In this document: positions 11,356 to 25,212 of the stretch, one piece after another
How positions within the stretch are numbered: position 1 is the first letter of the stretch
Layout of the letters: each line of letters begins with the position of its first letter
Source: Clavaria fumosa
Lineage: Eukaryota; Basidiomycota; Agaricomycetes; Agaricales; Clavariaceae
DNA: 64,000 bases
Assembly: GCA_951802425.1 (NCBI GenBank)
Contig: OX637803.1
Coordinates: 2,170,001 to 2,234,000 of the forward strand
Direction of reading: 5' to 3'
Translations under genes and position numbers: made by a program
The notes under the pieces: generated by a model
The model's database searches: none
Told to the model about the DNA's origin: nothing
Seen by the model: the letters and a program-made list of their open reading frames with translations, nothing else

Positions 11356-13872
11356 TCAGGAAGGGTGCAAGAATGTTTGCAGCTGTATCATCAACAAGTC
11401 AGCCACAAGGGGTGTCCTCCGCCGAAAAGAACTCACAAATTCTTCATAATGGTGCAACACCTCCCTGAGCTGCTTGCGTGTAATCTCCGCCCGATATAAG
11501 ATTTCGTCATCTGTCTTCTTGCCATCGAAGTACTGGTTGATCCTATACGAAAGACGCATTAGATAGAACAATATGGAAAGCAAATAGTCCCACTTCTCAA
11601 ATCGGCGTGCGATAGTGGGATCTTTGCCTTCAGACATCGCGGCCAGCCACCTGCGTTGCAGGGGTGTCGCCCGAGCTGGATCAGGTATAATAGTCGACCA
11701 GGCGTCAGGCTCATGATCCCACAAGTCATCGTATGTGGCAGGATGGATCTCGTCTTCGTCCTCTTCCTCATCTAGCCCCGCGTCCCCCTTCTCGTATTGC
11801 TCTAGCTCAAAGTCCCCATCACCCTCGGCGTCTTCTTCTTGCTCTTCCACGCACTCGTCCATGATGCTCCGCTCGCTCGATTGAAAACTCATGCGGCGCA
11901 CGTCCTTCCGTGCGTGATGGCGCGCGCTCTTGGGCGAGAGGCTGAGCCAGGTCGGCGCTTCGTTCTTTTCCCTCACACGTGCGCGTTTCCGGTCGTCTGC
12001 ACGGTCTTCTTTTGACAGTTTGTGTTTCCACTTCTCCTGCATCTCCCGAGCAATCCGCGCCCTGACCCGTGCCTTCAGGTCCCCCTTCACCACAATTCGG
12101 ACTCGGAGATGTAGTGTCACCAGCATGTCCCTCTTGAGCAGCCATAGCAGGACATCCGTATATACAGGGATGAGATCTTTGGACCGCACGACCGCCGCAA
12201 AAAACGTGTTGGAGTGTGGATTGGAAAAAGAGGCAGAGATATCTGAGAGAAGGATGGGCAAAGGTGGGATCGTGGGCGAGGGAAAGGCCGCCTTGAATGA
12301 TGCAGAGAGCACGGAGAGGCTGTTGTCCGCAGAATAACTAAGCCACGGGTATGTCTGAAAGTGGCAAAGGAGAGTGCTCACGGTTGATCAAATTGTGGGG
12401 GGAGGCAAAACACAGTCCTCAGTCCCGCATGCACAATGTCCACCACCTTGGCACGCCTGTGGTGCACAAGCCAGCGGACGATGGGGTACACCTGCAACTC
12501 CAGGTCCCAGTCCAAGACGCTGGCCATATCCGCGAGCCTGGGTTTAAGACGAGAAGGAATCCGTCAACGGAGCGATAAACGAAAGCATTTGGGGCACACG
12601 TACGAAAGGGTAACGTTGGCGGTTTCAAGGAAGCGAACCAGCCCTTCCGCCAATTTCTGGTCCTCCGGGCTGGCGTCCTGTCCTAAAAAGCAAGCATGGG
12701 AGACGTCGTCCGCCAGGAGGTTTGCGTCTTCGGGTCCATCAAGCCGTAAGAGGCTCTTCCATGGCACAAGACTCGGCAGACGCCACCCTACGCTCATATC
12801 TTTGCCCCATGACGCTTCTTCGTCGTAGTCGTCATCGTCTTCGCTCGGACGCTGGTATTCCTCCTCCCCAGGATGCAAGAGAAAGTCGAGGTACGGCGGC
12901 AGCTGGACTTCTATCGGGAGAGAGTTGATTGTCAGATAGGCTATCGAACAGGACTTGATAGCCTCGTAGAGTGTCTTTATTGTTACTGCAAGAGTGGATG
13001 CTTCGAGCGCTTGTGTCGTGAACTCCAAGAAAGAGGTGCCTATTATCCCGTCATGGTTACACTAGAACAACTGGTCTTAAATAGGAACGCATACCGTTGT
13101 GGATGCATTGGTCTCGGAGTGTGTTGAGAATGTCACACTCGGCTTCAACAAAATTAGAAATGACCTGCTCTTGGAAGAGTACTGCAGTTACGGTGAATAC
13201 GATTTGATCATAGATGATATTGGAGTATATTGTCCCGTTGCCCGACGCAGAAGACGAGGGATCTGGACGGTCCAAAACCAACACAAGGTGAAAAGTTTGC
13301 AACCATTCACAAGTAGGCGTTTGAGGTTGTTGATTTCCATCAGTTTGCACGGCTTCAGGGACAACTGCGGTTGACTCGACTAGTTCTGCCTCACGTTCGT
13401 GATCCTTTGACCATGTGTCATGCCTGCCATTCTCGGATACAAACCGCCAAATTCCATCTGGCTCCGAACACACCGGATGGCCGAGGAACGCGAGCCCATC
13501 AACTACAAGTCCGAATTTGCGATGACACAACGCACGCTGCGGACATAGTAGTGTCGCCAAGAACGCGGAGGAAAACCCTAGGAGGTCATCATATCGGTCT
13601 GTCGACACTTCGTCTGCCCTCAGGTCATCTGGCGACGGCGAACTTCGTCGCGAGGCGGAGTGCGTGATTGGATTATCGATGGGAGATATTTGTTTCCGGT
13701 GCTCAGAGGTGAAAAACTCATCTGGCCACGAACTATCTGATTGTGGAGGGCCTGTTATTCGCGGACCAATTAAACGTGGAGATGCTTGCGGGTCAGGGGG
13801 CCATCGGTAAACCAAGCTGGACCCCGCAGCGGAGGAGGTCACCAGTAGAATGGCAAGCAGAGTCTCCGCCAT
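11356..13872 (-). CDS. NPR3: Nitrogen permease regulator 3 (NPR3/NPRL3), GATOR1/SEACIT subunit
   Basis: NPR3 works with NPR2 and Iml1 at the vacuole membrane to switch off TORC1 when amino acids are scarce. Four exons join in frame to 783 residues: 13872-13095, 13039-12604, 12537-12382, 12337-11356, all with GT...AG introns of 44-66 bp. The N-terminus MAETLLAILLVTSSAAGSS followed by LVYRWPP is the family's longin-type opening. The segment LCPQRALCHRKFGLVVDGLAFLGHPV matches the conserved NPR3 block. Later blocks include LEFTTQALEASTLAVTIK, PYLDFLLHP and, near the C-terminus, INQYFDGKKTDDEILYRAEITRKQL, the C-terminal winged-helix-like region. An acidic, low-complexity insert precedes it. The last residues after HHYEEF are unlike the family and may reflect an unseen intron. 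It shares a 143 bp promoter with the + strand hydrolase. Confidence 0.9.
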
Positions 13873-14015
13873 TGTGACACGTGACTGAAAAGCGACGACA
13901 AGCGGCATTTGGTAAATATTTACCACAGCCTTTGCATTCAAGCATGTGCAAATAGTTCCCCATGTCAGCGCGAGACTCTCAGGCCAGGTAATCCAGCACT
14001 AGATCCTCGTCCACA
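13873..14015. promoter_or_regulatory. Divergent promoter, NPR3 / alpha-beta hydrolase
   Basis: The two start codons face away from each other across only 143 bp. The interval is the only space available for both promoters, so the genes are probably co-regulated or at least share open chromatin. No clear TATA element was found; GTGACACGTGAC near the NPR3 start contains an E-box-like CACGTG. Confidence 0.55.
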
Positions 14016-14843
14016 ATGTCGACCTGGACGCGCCAAGACGTACCGCTGTCCTCGGGCATAACGCTCGAAGTCGAACTATATCGCCCAACGACGCCATCGG
14101 CGAACGGTCATAAACTCGCCATCTGCTTGCATCCGTGGGGATGGCTTGGAGGCAGCATGAAAGACCCGTGCGTCTACTGCGTGTTTAAGCTTTACCCGTG
14201 TACCCACCCATTCAGTCCATCTGTAAAAGGGTGCTTGGTCTAGTGGTGAAGCATCTACAAGACATGTCTTTCCACATTTTGCGGTACAATTCCCGTGGGT
14301 TCGGGTGCTCGACCGGATGGCCTTCCATGACAGGCTTCAGTGAAGCACAAGATCTGGAGGCTCTTGTGCAATGGGCGCTGACAACGGAGGTGAAGGATGT
14401 CGAGTCGCTTGTCCTGATTGTGAGTATTCTTCTTTCCCATCAAACTAAGCTCATGATCATTACCTCTGACGTTTTAGGGGTACTCGTACGGCGCGCTCAT
14501 TACGTCTTTGCATCCCGTGCTACCTCCGCCCATCAAAACCTCGCATCTTCTTCTCTCATACCCGTTGGGCCCTAGAGGGCTATTGACTTGCTTTCGCACG
14601 CAGACTTATGCTGCGAAGTTACGCGAGACTCTCCAACAATCAACAGCAAACATTTTAGTGCTATATGGGGACCGAGACGAATTCACTGGTGTAACAAACT
14701 ATAACGCATGGGCCGAAGAGCTTGTCAGGGACGCCAAGCCAGACGCGGCGCTGAAGGTCGAGAAGATTGTGGGTGGTTCTCATTTCTGGATGGGTAATGC
14801 TGCCGATGAAATGGGGCGGCTCATACGAGAGTGGTTGCCGTGA
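14016..14843 (+). CDS. Small alpha/beta hydrolase
   Basis: Three exons (14016-14167, 14230-14419, 14478-14843) join in frame to 235 residues. The nucleophile elbow GYSYG places Ser at residue 117, right at the start of exon 3. The acid is in YGDRDEFTG (Asp179 or Asp181) and the catalytic His is His216 in GGSHFW. The early segment ICLHPWGWLGGSMKD forms the oxyanion-hole region and RYNSRGFGCSTGW the strand before it. The pattern resembles the COG2945-type predicted hydrolases. There is no signal peptide, so it is probably cytosolic. The substrate cannot be told from the sequence. Confidence 0.85.
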
Positions 14844-15138
14844 TTTTCTGTACAGTATCGTTTAACTTATAACAATGACTGTCGTATAACAATGACTGTC
14901 GTCTGAGCAACGACAATGCGACATTGGAAATTGTCTCTCACTGGCACGTGCTACAAGAAGGTCACTGCCATACCACCACCACCATCAGCAGCTAGATAAT
15001 TTGCCTTTTACCTCCAACATCCTCGTCTTCTCTCGTGAGGGCCGTCGTCGTCGTCGTCGACATCGAGCGGTTCTCTTGTACATAATCGATTTCTAATCGC
15101 TAATAAGAATATTCAGTCGTAGAGCGTGCGTTGCAGTA

Positions 15139-16704
15139 ATGTATGTCCTCCTGCTCTCTCTATTCTGCTGCACTCTGTCCCAGTCTCATGAGTGTTACCC
15201 GCGCTGCAGGCCGCTGCCAGACGAGCGTCCTCGCGGTAGTGTAGCCAATCTCATCGGCCGCTTCGAGCAGCAAGGAAAGCGCCCTCAGCCCCACCCTCCG
15301 CCCCCTCAACTCCCGCTCTCCCGCCCATCGATCGTCGTACCTCAAGCTACGGGTAGTTCTGCGAAAAAAGGGGAGGAGAAGGAGAAACCTGAAGTTTCTG
15401 TTGAAGCCGACGACAAGCCCCCCGCCGCTTCCCTCACTCCATCCTGCACCACGCAGACTCCATCCCCTTCGCCACAGTCGGGCCCTCCGATCCCGATCAT
15501 ATCTGAATCTCCTAGAGATCGCTCGCCCACGCCACAAGTATCGGAGGTGCCTGTCTCGGTCCCTTTCGTCCAGGATGACGCTGAACCACCGAAGCCTCCA
15601 TCGGAGAGCACTAGCCCGTCTGTCCCTCCGGAGCCGCTACCTGTCCCTTTGGAGCCACTACCTGTCTCTCTGGAGCTATTACCTGTCTCTCTGGAGCCAT
15701 TACCTGTCTCTCCAGAGACAACACCCATCTCTCCAGAGCCACTATCTGTCTCTCCAGAGCCCCTATCGGTCCCTCCTGAGCCACTACCCGTCCTCAAGAC
15801 GACAAAGGCTCCCAAACTGTCTCTGCCGAAATCTATAGGCCCTGCTAAAAAGCCAGCCAAGCGAACGCAGCAGCACCAGCAACACCAGCAGCAACTACCT
15901 CTGAGGGCCCAGCATACTGGGACGTCCGTCACGTCGACTACCTCCAGACGGCCCGTCGCCCGCGCTAGCTTGTCCACCCCGCCCCGGTCCACACCGTCGC
16001 ACTCGCAGAAGCCCGCGCGCTCTCAGACTCCCTCATCCGCCCCCAAGCCTAAGACCCCACCCTCTGCCTCCTCTTCGAACCTCTTCGCCCCGACGGCCGC
16101 CTCACTCGCGAAGGCGCGCAACGCTCCGCAGGACCCGCCTGTCCCAGTCAGGCGGGCGACCCTCTCCAGTGCTGCCGCTGCCCGACTCAGCCAGCCGACC
16201 GCCGCCTCCGCCTCCAAGGCGCGCGCCCCCGTCGCGATCGCCAGTGCCCCACGTGGGTCCAAGCCCGGCCCCTCGAAGGCAAGCGCAGCCCCCGTGGCGT
16301 CCGCGAAACCAAGAACAAGCTCGGCGGGCAAGGCGAAGGCGGCTGGGGACAAGGCAAAGCGTGATGCACATGTCACTGTTGCGGGCAAGATTACCTCCGA
16401 TGTCGCCCTTGGCGATGCGGTGGCGTCGAAGAGCGAAGATGACGGACGGCGCGAGAATGGCCAAAACGGTCACAGAGAGGATCTCTCACACGATGGGGAC
16501 GCACACGATCAAGCACAGGTTCCGTCAGCGGAGGAAAATGATGATGGGATGGAGGCCGAGTCTCACGCTGTCGTAGGTCAGACTGGGAAGGAACTGGTTT
16601 TAGGCGATCTCGCGGACATGGTCCGTCACTTGGAACCCCCAAGCGTCAAGAAATTCATTATCGACGCTGTGGTTGCTGAGATTCCTGACGAAGAAGACAC
16701 CTGA
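15139..16704 (+). CDS. Ser/Pro/Ala-rich protein with PEPLPVS repeats, function unknown
   Basis: A single long frame of 521 residues. After a short block (RGSVANLIGRFEQQGKRPQ) it is low-complexity and rich in Pro, Ser, Ala and Lys. Residues about 166-219 hold seven imperfect eight-residue repeats of the type EPLPVSLE. The C-terminal 40 residues look folded (LADMVRHLEPPSVKKFIIDA). The start is uncertain: the first 20 residues could be intronic, because GTATGTCC at 15141 and a CCCAG at about 15182 look like splice sites, so the true first exon may lie upstream. Such composition suits a cytoskeletal or scaffold protein but nothing identifies it. I do not recognise a family. Confidence 0.6.
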   Translation: MYVLLLSLFCCTLSQSHECYPRCRPLPDERPRGSVANLIGRFEQQGKRPQPHPPPPQLPLSRPSIVVPQATGSSAKKGEEKEKPEVSVEADDKPPAASLTPSCTTQTPSPSPQSGPPIPIISESPRDRSPTPQVSEVPVSVPFVQDDAEPPKPPSESTSPSVPPEPLPVPLEPLPVSLELLPVSLEPLPVSPETTPISPEPLSVSPEPLSVPPEPLPVLKTTKAPKLSLPKSIGPAKKPAKRTQQHQQHQQQLPLRAQHTGTSVTSTTSRRPVARASLSTPPRSTPSHSQKPARSQTPSSAPKPKTPPSASSSNLFAPTAASLAKARNAPQDPPVPVRRATLSSAAAARLSQPTAASASKARAPVAIASAPRGSKPGPSKASAAPVASAKPRTSSAGKAKAAGDKAKRDAHVTVAGKITSDVALGDAVASKSEDDGRRENGQNGHREDLSHDGDAHDQAQVPSAEENDDGMEAESHAVVGQTGKELVLGDLADMVRHLEPPSVKKFIIDAVVAEIPDEEDT

Positions 16705-17111
16705 ATATCCATGACACGCCGACTCATTACTCATTGTACCCATGATTAATCTCGATTTGGCGGCTCAGGTTTTATGACCGACATTCCCCAACACGCTTCG
16801 TCACGCAACATTCTTTCTTGTCTAATGTCAATGCCATTTACGCTCCATTCACATGCTTTACCAAGCCTTTCCTATATTGCTGCAATATGCCCACGGACTC
16901 CGAGCCGATCCGCAGTCGCAAGCGATGATACCAGAGAAGATAAGATTCAGTACCTATATTTTCATTGTTGGAATCGCCAAATTCATAGAAAGTACATTGC
17001 GCGGATATTTTCTAAGTCTCCTGTTGAACTTCATGGGAGGCTGCCATTCGTTGACAACGTCCATCATCTCATATGCAGTGTAAGCAAAAGTGGCCCCACG
17101 GATGCGTGTCG
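16705..17111. other. Intergenic, convergent 3' ends
   Basis: This lies between the 3' ends of the Ser/Pro-rich gene and the MBOAT gene. Open frames here are short and unsupported. I see no repeat or RNA gene. Confidence 0.5.
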
Positions 17112-18555
17112 TCACGCTCTAATAGCTTCGAGATGCGTCAGAAGTCCATACGCTTTGGTCATCCAAAACTTTCCGGGTCGAAGGGACTCGGGCATTAGTC
17201 GGGCGCCAATGAGCCCCTTCCTTGCGCATGCGTCAATCAAGAGTTGACCGGTGCAAATTGTGAAGAGGACGACCCAGGCATTGCCTGCGCGTCCTCCCAC
17301 CCTTAATCCGGCCACCTTTTTGAGGAAACCCTCCGCGAGAACAGCGATGCCGTGCAGGATGAAAAAGCCGCCTAACGTCCGGAACTCGGTGCCTCTTCCC
17401 AAGCCCCACGTCGCCCAGTCGTGGAGCAAGGCGGAGACGAGAAACGCGCCCATCACGCTCGCCGCGCGGCTGCCCGTGAGCAGGTACACTGGCTTAACGC
17501 CCAATGTGACGAAACATATCTGTTCAGAAGAAGGTTTTGGGGGTCTCTCAGAGAAACGGTCGGGCAGATGGAAATGTGTCTTAGTGAATTAAGACTGACT
17601 CTAAATAGCTGGTGCCATCGTTTGGACCAGAACTCCGCCAGCGAGTCTGCTCTCCAGGGAGCATCAAAGAGGGGGGGCCATTGTGACGGGGATTGCCGCA
17701 ACAAAAGCACCCCGATAAGCGTGGCTAAATCGTAGAAAATGTCGAGGATTGCGTAGATGGAAAACCCCCCAAGGCAGGCGATGGCGTTAGAACGAAGGTA
17801 GCGTAGGGCGGGGTTCAATGAAGCGTCGTAGATCGTCCCTCCAAGGACGGAACCGAAAGTGTTGGGAGCCAAAGATTGCAGGGAATGATGCAGCGTGTCC
17901 AACCACAGGATATTCTTTAACAAGGACAAGAAGGTGGCTGCTACAAAAGGACCAATAGTGGTCGGACGAGGGTCTTTCGGGACGTGCAGGCCCTCCGACC
18001 AACACCAGCCGAGCCCACGGAGGTTGAATCCGAGGTCGAGTGTATCTAGCACGAGTTGTGTCGTGCTAGGGGGCTGGGTGTTGCCTTCTTTATCGGAACT
18101 GGGAACCTTGCCTCTTCTAAGAGGTTCCCGACGAAATGTCCAGCCTAAACTGCGCATTGCCATTATCATCGCAGCCAACTTTGAAACAAATGAAAATAGA
18201 TTCGATGCGAGATTGAGAGGGTACTCACACACAATCCCTCGTTCAGATAACAATATTCATGTGCGCCCCAAGTGAGGTCTACGGAGGTAGCCGCGCGGAA
18301 GATGGACCATAGCAATATCGGCAACAAGCCGAAGCGTATTGGAAAGGTGTCGGGGATGAGACAGAGGAACGCAGATACGAAGTAAAGGATGAGCGGCGGT
18401 ACACAGTCTGATATGAATATCCGCCACGTTATCGCGTTTCTGCTAGTCGGAAGCGGGACGAGACCAACAAGCCTGGTAAAAGAGAACGTGGTCAGTGGAC
18501 CTCACCGCGCTGACTCCAATGACTGAAAGGGAGCACCAACGCACAAAGTAGCCAT
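17112..18555 (-). CDS. Wax synthase-like acyltransferase (MBOAT superfamily)
   Basis: This is a membrane-bound O-acyltransferase-like enzyme of the wax-synthase group, which transfers acyl groups to hydroxyls. Fungal members often decorate terpenoids and other secondary metabolites. Four exons join in frame to 426 residues: 18555-18506, 18472-18229, 18178-17600, 17519-17112. Many hydrophobic segments are present. Family blocks: TWGAHEYCYLNEGL; MAMRSLGW; FWSKRWHQLFR at about 282-291 (the conserved RWHQ); SALLHDWATWG with the invariant His at about 324; then TEFRTLGGFFILHG. The first intron is only 33 bp, so the first 17 residues are less certain. It is transcribed away from a methyltransferase gene 262 bp off, suggesting a two-gene metabolic unit. 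Confidence 0.85.
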
Positions 18556-18817
18556 TGAGTAAGAGGCTTGCACGCTGTGTTCTGTGTTAATATCTGGCTG
18601 TTGGTATCGTATCGTTATCGACGCGATACCGTTGACAGCGATGACGACGACTATGACGCCAACCACAGCCACGCCAGTGGTTCCGGATCCCCCGAATTGT
18701 CGAGGCTTGCACGCTGTGCGCTGCCCTGACTGTTGATATCGCTATTGACACCGCTGTCAAGGCTTGCACGCCGTGCTCAGCCCTGACTGTTGGTATCGCG
18801 ATACCGCTGAAAGGAAT
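18556..18817. promoter_or_regulatory. Divergent promoter with three copies of a 16 bp repeat and a 14 bp palindrome
   Basis: AGGCTTGCACGC(T/C)GTG occurs three times (near 18561, 18701 and 18761), followed in two copies by CCCTGACTGTTG(G/A)TATCGC. The perfect palindrome GGTATCGCGATACC sits at 18792-18805, just 12 bases before the methyltransferase ATG. A decayed relative (TATCGTTATCGACGCGATACCG) lies near 18608. Repeats and palindrome could be binding sites for a pathway regulator; this is inference. Confidence 0.5.
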
Positions 18818-19902
18818 ATGACGGCCATGCCAGCAGTCCTTCCGCTCGATGAGCAACTCTACGACCTCGCGCCTGACGAGCTCGCTTTCCTTAAGTCACA
18901 GACTGGTCTTGGCGACGATGAAGCCCTGAAGCGACATGTCCTCGCCGTTCAAGCTGAGGCCTACAAGGTCAACGAGATGCATCTCACATAACATGTACCC
19001 TAGTGTAATCGTCGTTCTTGGTCTTGGACTCACAGATTCGACCTTATCCATGCATACGCTCATTCCTCTTCGCGAAGTGAGTGCAAAGCACGGATGCTGC
19101 CTAGTTATTCGAGTTGACCACCCCTTAGACTTATGATATCGCGGATGCCCGCTTACCGCCACGTGCTTGAGATAGGGCGGAACCGACCAAATTCAATCCT
19201 GCTGGACCTCGGTTGTTGTTGTACGCATGAAGGTCTTTAAATCCTTTCGCATCCGCTAAAGTAGAAGGTAACGTAGTCGGGTCCGATGTTAGGAAGGTAG
19301 TCGCAGACGGGTATCCCGTCGGCCGAATCATCGCATCCGATATTCGACCTGGTAAATCTTTCCGTCTGTCTCTGATCATGGTAGAATCTTATCACTGGTC
19401 AGAATTCTGGGACTTGGGACACGTATTATTCAAATCCACCCCTGCCACCTTTCCCGTCCCATTTATCCCCGGGGACGCCCTCGATCCGGCCCATATGCAG
19501 CCCAGCCAGCCAGTATACGAAACGCCCTCTGCGCTCGCGCCCGCTCTGAACACTCTTACCTCTTTGTTGCCCTTGCGCGGTCACGTATCCATCATTTACG
19601 TGGGATCTTTTTTCCACCTCTTCGGCGAGGAAGAGCAAACGCGGGTCGCCAGCGCTCTAGCAGGCCTTTTGTCCCCGGTGCCCGGTTCCGTTATTTTCGG
19701 CGCACACATGGGGCTCCCCGAGACGGGTTTCGGTAAATTCTATAGGTCGGAGATATTCTGCCACTCCCCAGCCAGTTGGGAGGCGCTCTGGGACGGCCAG
19801 CTATTCAGGAAAGGGTCCGTTGTTGTCAAGACTACGCTCGTGTCGCGCCAGGGTCCATTGTCCGTTGTAGATTTTCTGGTGTGGTCCGTGACCAGGGTCT
19901 AG
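18818..19902 (+). CDS. SAM-dependent methyltransferase, basidiomycete secondary-metabolism type
   Basis: Five exons (18818-18967, 19036-19076, 19129-19232, 19277-19351, 19403-19902) join in frame to 289 residues. The SAM-binding glycine loop is in SILLDLGCC, followed by VGSDVRKVVADGYPV and IIASDIRPEFWDLGH, the usual motif I/II arrangement of this fungal family. The later blocks GDALDPAHM, GSFFHLFGEEEQ, LLSPVPGSVIFGAHMG and CHSPASWEALWD are typical. The protein is soluble. No regulatory or second domain was found. Its neighbour, the divergent acyltransferase, suggests a shared small-molecule pathway. Substrate unknown. Confidence 0.87.
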
Positions 19903-22900
19903 ACGTTCTTTTCTCTACCGTAATGGAAATATACATGCTGTTTGTGTCGCATGAAGTGTCAGCCAGCACGGAAGAAATACGCCAGAGAATCCTTGATCCG
20001 TGTTTGCTCATTCGAGCAAGTGTCCGTGGCTTTAACCCTGACGCCGAAGACAGCCTTTGGGATCGCCTAGGCTCTTTCCATGTGTTGAGGATTCCTAGGA
20101 GACCGTATGCTGAGGCTAGAAGCCCCGGGTGGCAAGGGTCGTGAGTCAGTTGATCCGGAGAGAGGTAGCAAGCACGGTGATCACAATATATGGGCCATAG
20201 GCCCATGGTTGGAGTGTCATAGAGACCCACGGCTGAAGCTACGGAGAGGTCCGGTGCGACTATGGTTCCAGGTCCAAGCGGTTTTATCTAATGTTGGGGG
20301 TGGAGAGATAGGTTTAGGCGCGCGAGGCTTGGAGAAATTGTCTGGAGCGACTTTCAGCATCGACAAAAAACGGTTGGATCGGAAGAAAAATCGGTCGTGC
20401 TGTCCTAACCAGGCGACTGACGTGACGGACGTTGAACTGTGACTCTGAACCAGAGGCGGCGGAAGTGATACTGTACCTAGCGGATCGCGGCTATGAATGC
20501 AGGAATTTGCGTCTGCCCTGAGGCACGCCTCAGTTGGCCACGTCGACAAGCGTTCAGAAACTCTTGCATGTCGCAACGAAAGGAGCAGTAGTCCAACAGA
20601 AATGATCAGGTATTTGCAGGCAACAGTGTACTCGCGTTTATAGGCCCATAGTTCACAGGGCGTCGGCTGGAATAGAGAGGAGAGACGCACAAGAGCCCTG
20701 GGAAGGGAGCCATACAGAGCCTGAGAGTTCAAAAGCCTCGGCCGCATGCAAAGCATGTTGTTGAGTCATGAGGTGACTCAACCATAACCATTAAGCCGCA
20801 GATGAGTAGCCCGGGGCCCGGTGGTGTTTTGGGAAGCGACCTTGTGCATCCAGGTCCACAGGCACGGGCAAGGGACCGAGGAAGTGGTGTATCGCCATAC
20901 CGGACCGTCAAGGGGCAGTGCACCTCACCAAGCAAAATGTGATAGTCAAGCACCACAAGCGCGAGTTCGAGTGAAAGCCCTGATGTGCGGCGAAAGCCTT
21001 GAAGTGCGGCGAAAGCTGAAGGTGGTATGTATGGGACTTTCGTAATTTGGCAAACAAGATAGAGTCAATGTCCACGAGACGTTAACTCTATCTGAACGCG
21101 GGCTGTTCGGGTGTCAAGTGCTGAGCTGAACGACGACTGTATACGAAAGAAATCGATGCTCACTGATGCCAGCAAATGCTCCATATCGGGCGATAGTCTA
21201 AGACAAGAATTACCAATTCCGTTACTGACCCCTTGTCCTGCTCTAGGAAAGTACAAAGAGCCGATCTCACCACCGGAAATACACCTCATGGTAAGAATCA
21301 ATCACGATGGCTGCCTTCGCAAGGGAGATATCCCTGTATCGACGCGCGGGATGCTGCCCCGTCATTGCCCGACCGAGAGGCCGGTCCTACGCGCAAGGGG
21401 CAGAACATTGAATAAGGTGGCGGTGCTTGCGTTGGCGTGCGGGATGCGTGAGAGATATGCGTCAACGTCAAGAAGAGCTTTCTTCGCTCAAACATTTAGT
21501 TTTTGGCACCGTGCTCGAAGCCATAAACGCGAGTTCTGGACTCGGCGCAAGTTACCGGGTTTGTGCGAACCCGCGAGCCAGACATGAGGATTGACGACAA
21601 ATCACCGGTAGAATCGCATACGTATGTGACGAAAGAAACGTGTGATCGAACCTGTAGGGCCAGATACGTACCTGCGTGCAAGTGAATAGACCTGAAGCGT
21701 TCTGTGAACTGGCATTTGGCGGGGTTTGGTGGCGCGGACAGGAAGGGAGAGTGCTACCGGGAGTGCTGTCCCGTATCCCAGGAGTACGTGGTTGTTAACG
21801 AGATATAGTGCCCCGCCAGACATTTTTGGCCTTAACCAGGGCCGAGAGGCTGGGATCGTGGCGATCATGAAACCAGTCCCTGTTTCCGGCCGGGTCATTT
21901 GACTCGAGGAAGGTGAACAAGCGCAAGGGTGCCTGCTCAGCCGATCGGAGGGTGCCACGCCCGGAATATCGCGAATAGGTAGGCGCATCGAGCAGCATGT
22001 GACTGAAAGAGATTAGCCGACTGTGAAAGCACAATCAAAGGAGAGCGGGGAGAGGAGAGGCTAGCGTGAGATGACTAGCTTCCGTGGTGGGAGAGCCATG
22101 GTAAGTCTGACGCCATAAACTAGCTTTTTACAAGCCATATTGTACGTGGTTTTGAAGCACGGTGGTGGTAGGATCCTAATGGCATCGACGGATGGTGTCA
22201 CGATTGGGCTAGTTCGTTTGTATTCAAAGCCGAACAAGACACACCAGGGGTGGCACGAAGAAGCAACAGCGTGTAGGGACTAGGCAGAGATTCGACGCAC
22301 AGTGGAATTTTAGTCCCTTCGGAGATAAGGAAACAGGGGTGGCGGGGTCACTCATGAATGCAGTAAGTGGCAGCAGACAGGGAGAGGAACAGATGCCGCT
22401 ACGGACACACCCGATTCCAGGAGGTGACTTCTTGTATCTTGGATTTTCTTTGATGCTCCAAATCCCATCACGGCACAGGAAGTGTGTCAGTGAAACACAT
22501 GTTCCTTTTTTTTTGGCATCCGTTGCGATTGGAAGCTCTGAGAACCACAGTAGTTGTCCGACGGAACGATGCAACCGGAACAAACTTTACTTGGAGAAGA
22601 CGAAAGTGACCCGTTGACGGGAGCACTGGCGACTTCGCTGCCGACCGCGGGGGCGGAGCAGAGTAGAGATCGCTTGTGTCGCCCTCGCTACCTGCTCTAA
22701 GTAACGCCGCATACCATAAATGGGAGTCATATACCAGGATTACCATAATTGGACGTTATATGCCATAAAAGGCAAGATTATGTCACCAAAATTCAGTTGT
22801 CGGTGTGCTAATAATTTCTTGCTGCCATGTCCTTGTTCTATGTGTGTATATTCTTGAGCGCCCTCTCTTCTTTGCGAGTCCGACTTTGCCTTTTTTCCTT

Positions 22901-22920
22901 CTCTCCTACCCCCCTGCGCC
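19903..22920. other. 3 kb without a recognisable gene
   Basis: GC content stays moderate and many open frames of 60-180 codons occur on both strands, but none shows a family motif, a consistent exon chain or codon bias like the neighbours. I found no terminal repeats, tRNA cloverleaf or satellite. It may hold a lineage-specific gene or decayed DNA. The last 200 bp are the promoter and 5' leader of the kinase. Confidence 0.45.
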
Positions 22921-24622
<1,702 letters not shown>

Positions 24623-25028
24623 TATGTATGTCCTTCCCCCTCGTGGCGATCACCCCTTTGATTGTGGTTTTGCAGACGTCATTCGCATTCAGCATCAATT
24701 CATTCTTTGAGGATTATACGGGATTCACGAGTTCCATTATCGCTTCCTATGCGGCTCTGAGGTTACGTGTTTTCGGTCCTCCGCCTTCTGCCGCCCACGC
24801 CCTTCTCTCCAACTGACAACCGAAATGGTTTGCGAGCACTATTGGACACGATGCGATGCCCTTACATCATGCAATTTTCATTGTATTGCATCTACATTGG
24901 ACAAGCACACGAGTGCCCGCCTCTGCATTGGTGTAATTTTAATTATCAGGTAACGAACGCTTTCGAGCTTCGCATAATTGGTAGCTTTCTTCAAATGATC
25001 ATAATTTTATTGGTCTTGTGCCTGAAAG

Positions 25029-25160
25029 TAGTGATGTGCAAAGCCCGGCCCGGCCTGAAAGCCCCGGCTAGGGCCCGGCTTTTGGGGGCTCGGGCTTTGT
25101 CAAAATCAAAGCCGGGCCCTGGGCCCGGCCCGGCTCAGGCCCCGGCCTCTGCATATATGT
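25029..25160. mobile_element. Degenerate hAT-like MITE rich in GCCCGG motifs
   Basis: TAGTGATGTGCAAAGCCCGG at the left resembles termini of hAT-type elements. The body is packed with GGCCCGG and its complement in opposite orientations, and the right end (CCGGCCTCTGCATATATGTA) is an imperfect inverse of the left. No clear 8 bp target duplication was found, so the right border is approximate. Confidence 0.4.
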
Positions 25161-25212
25161 ATATGTAAAACATGTGCAAAAATTATTTACAATGTATCAT
25201 AATCTCCATCTG

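Noticed and set aside
18587..18856. An 89-codon minus-strand frame in the divergent promoter
   Set aside because: It reads through the three promoter repeats and gives a repetitive peptide; it is not a gene.
20217..21587. Open frames of 158-179 codons as host genes
   Set aside because: No motif, no consistent exon chain and overlapping frames on both strands; left unannotated.
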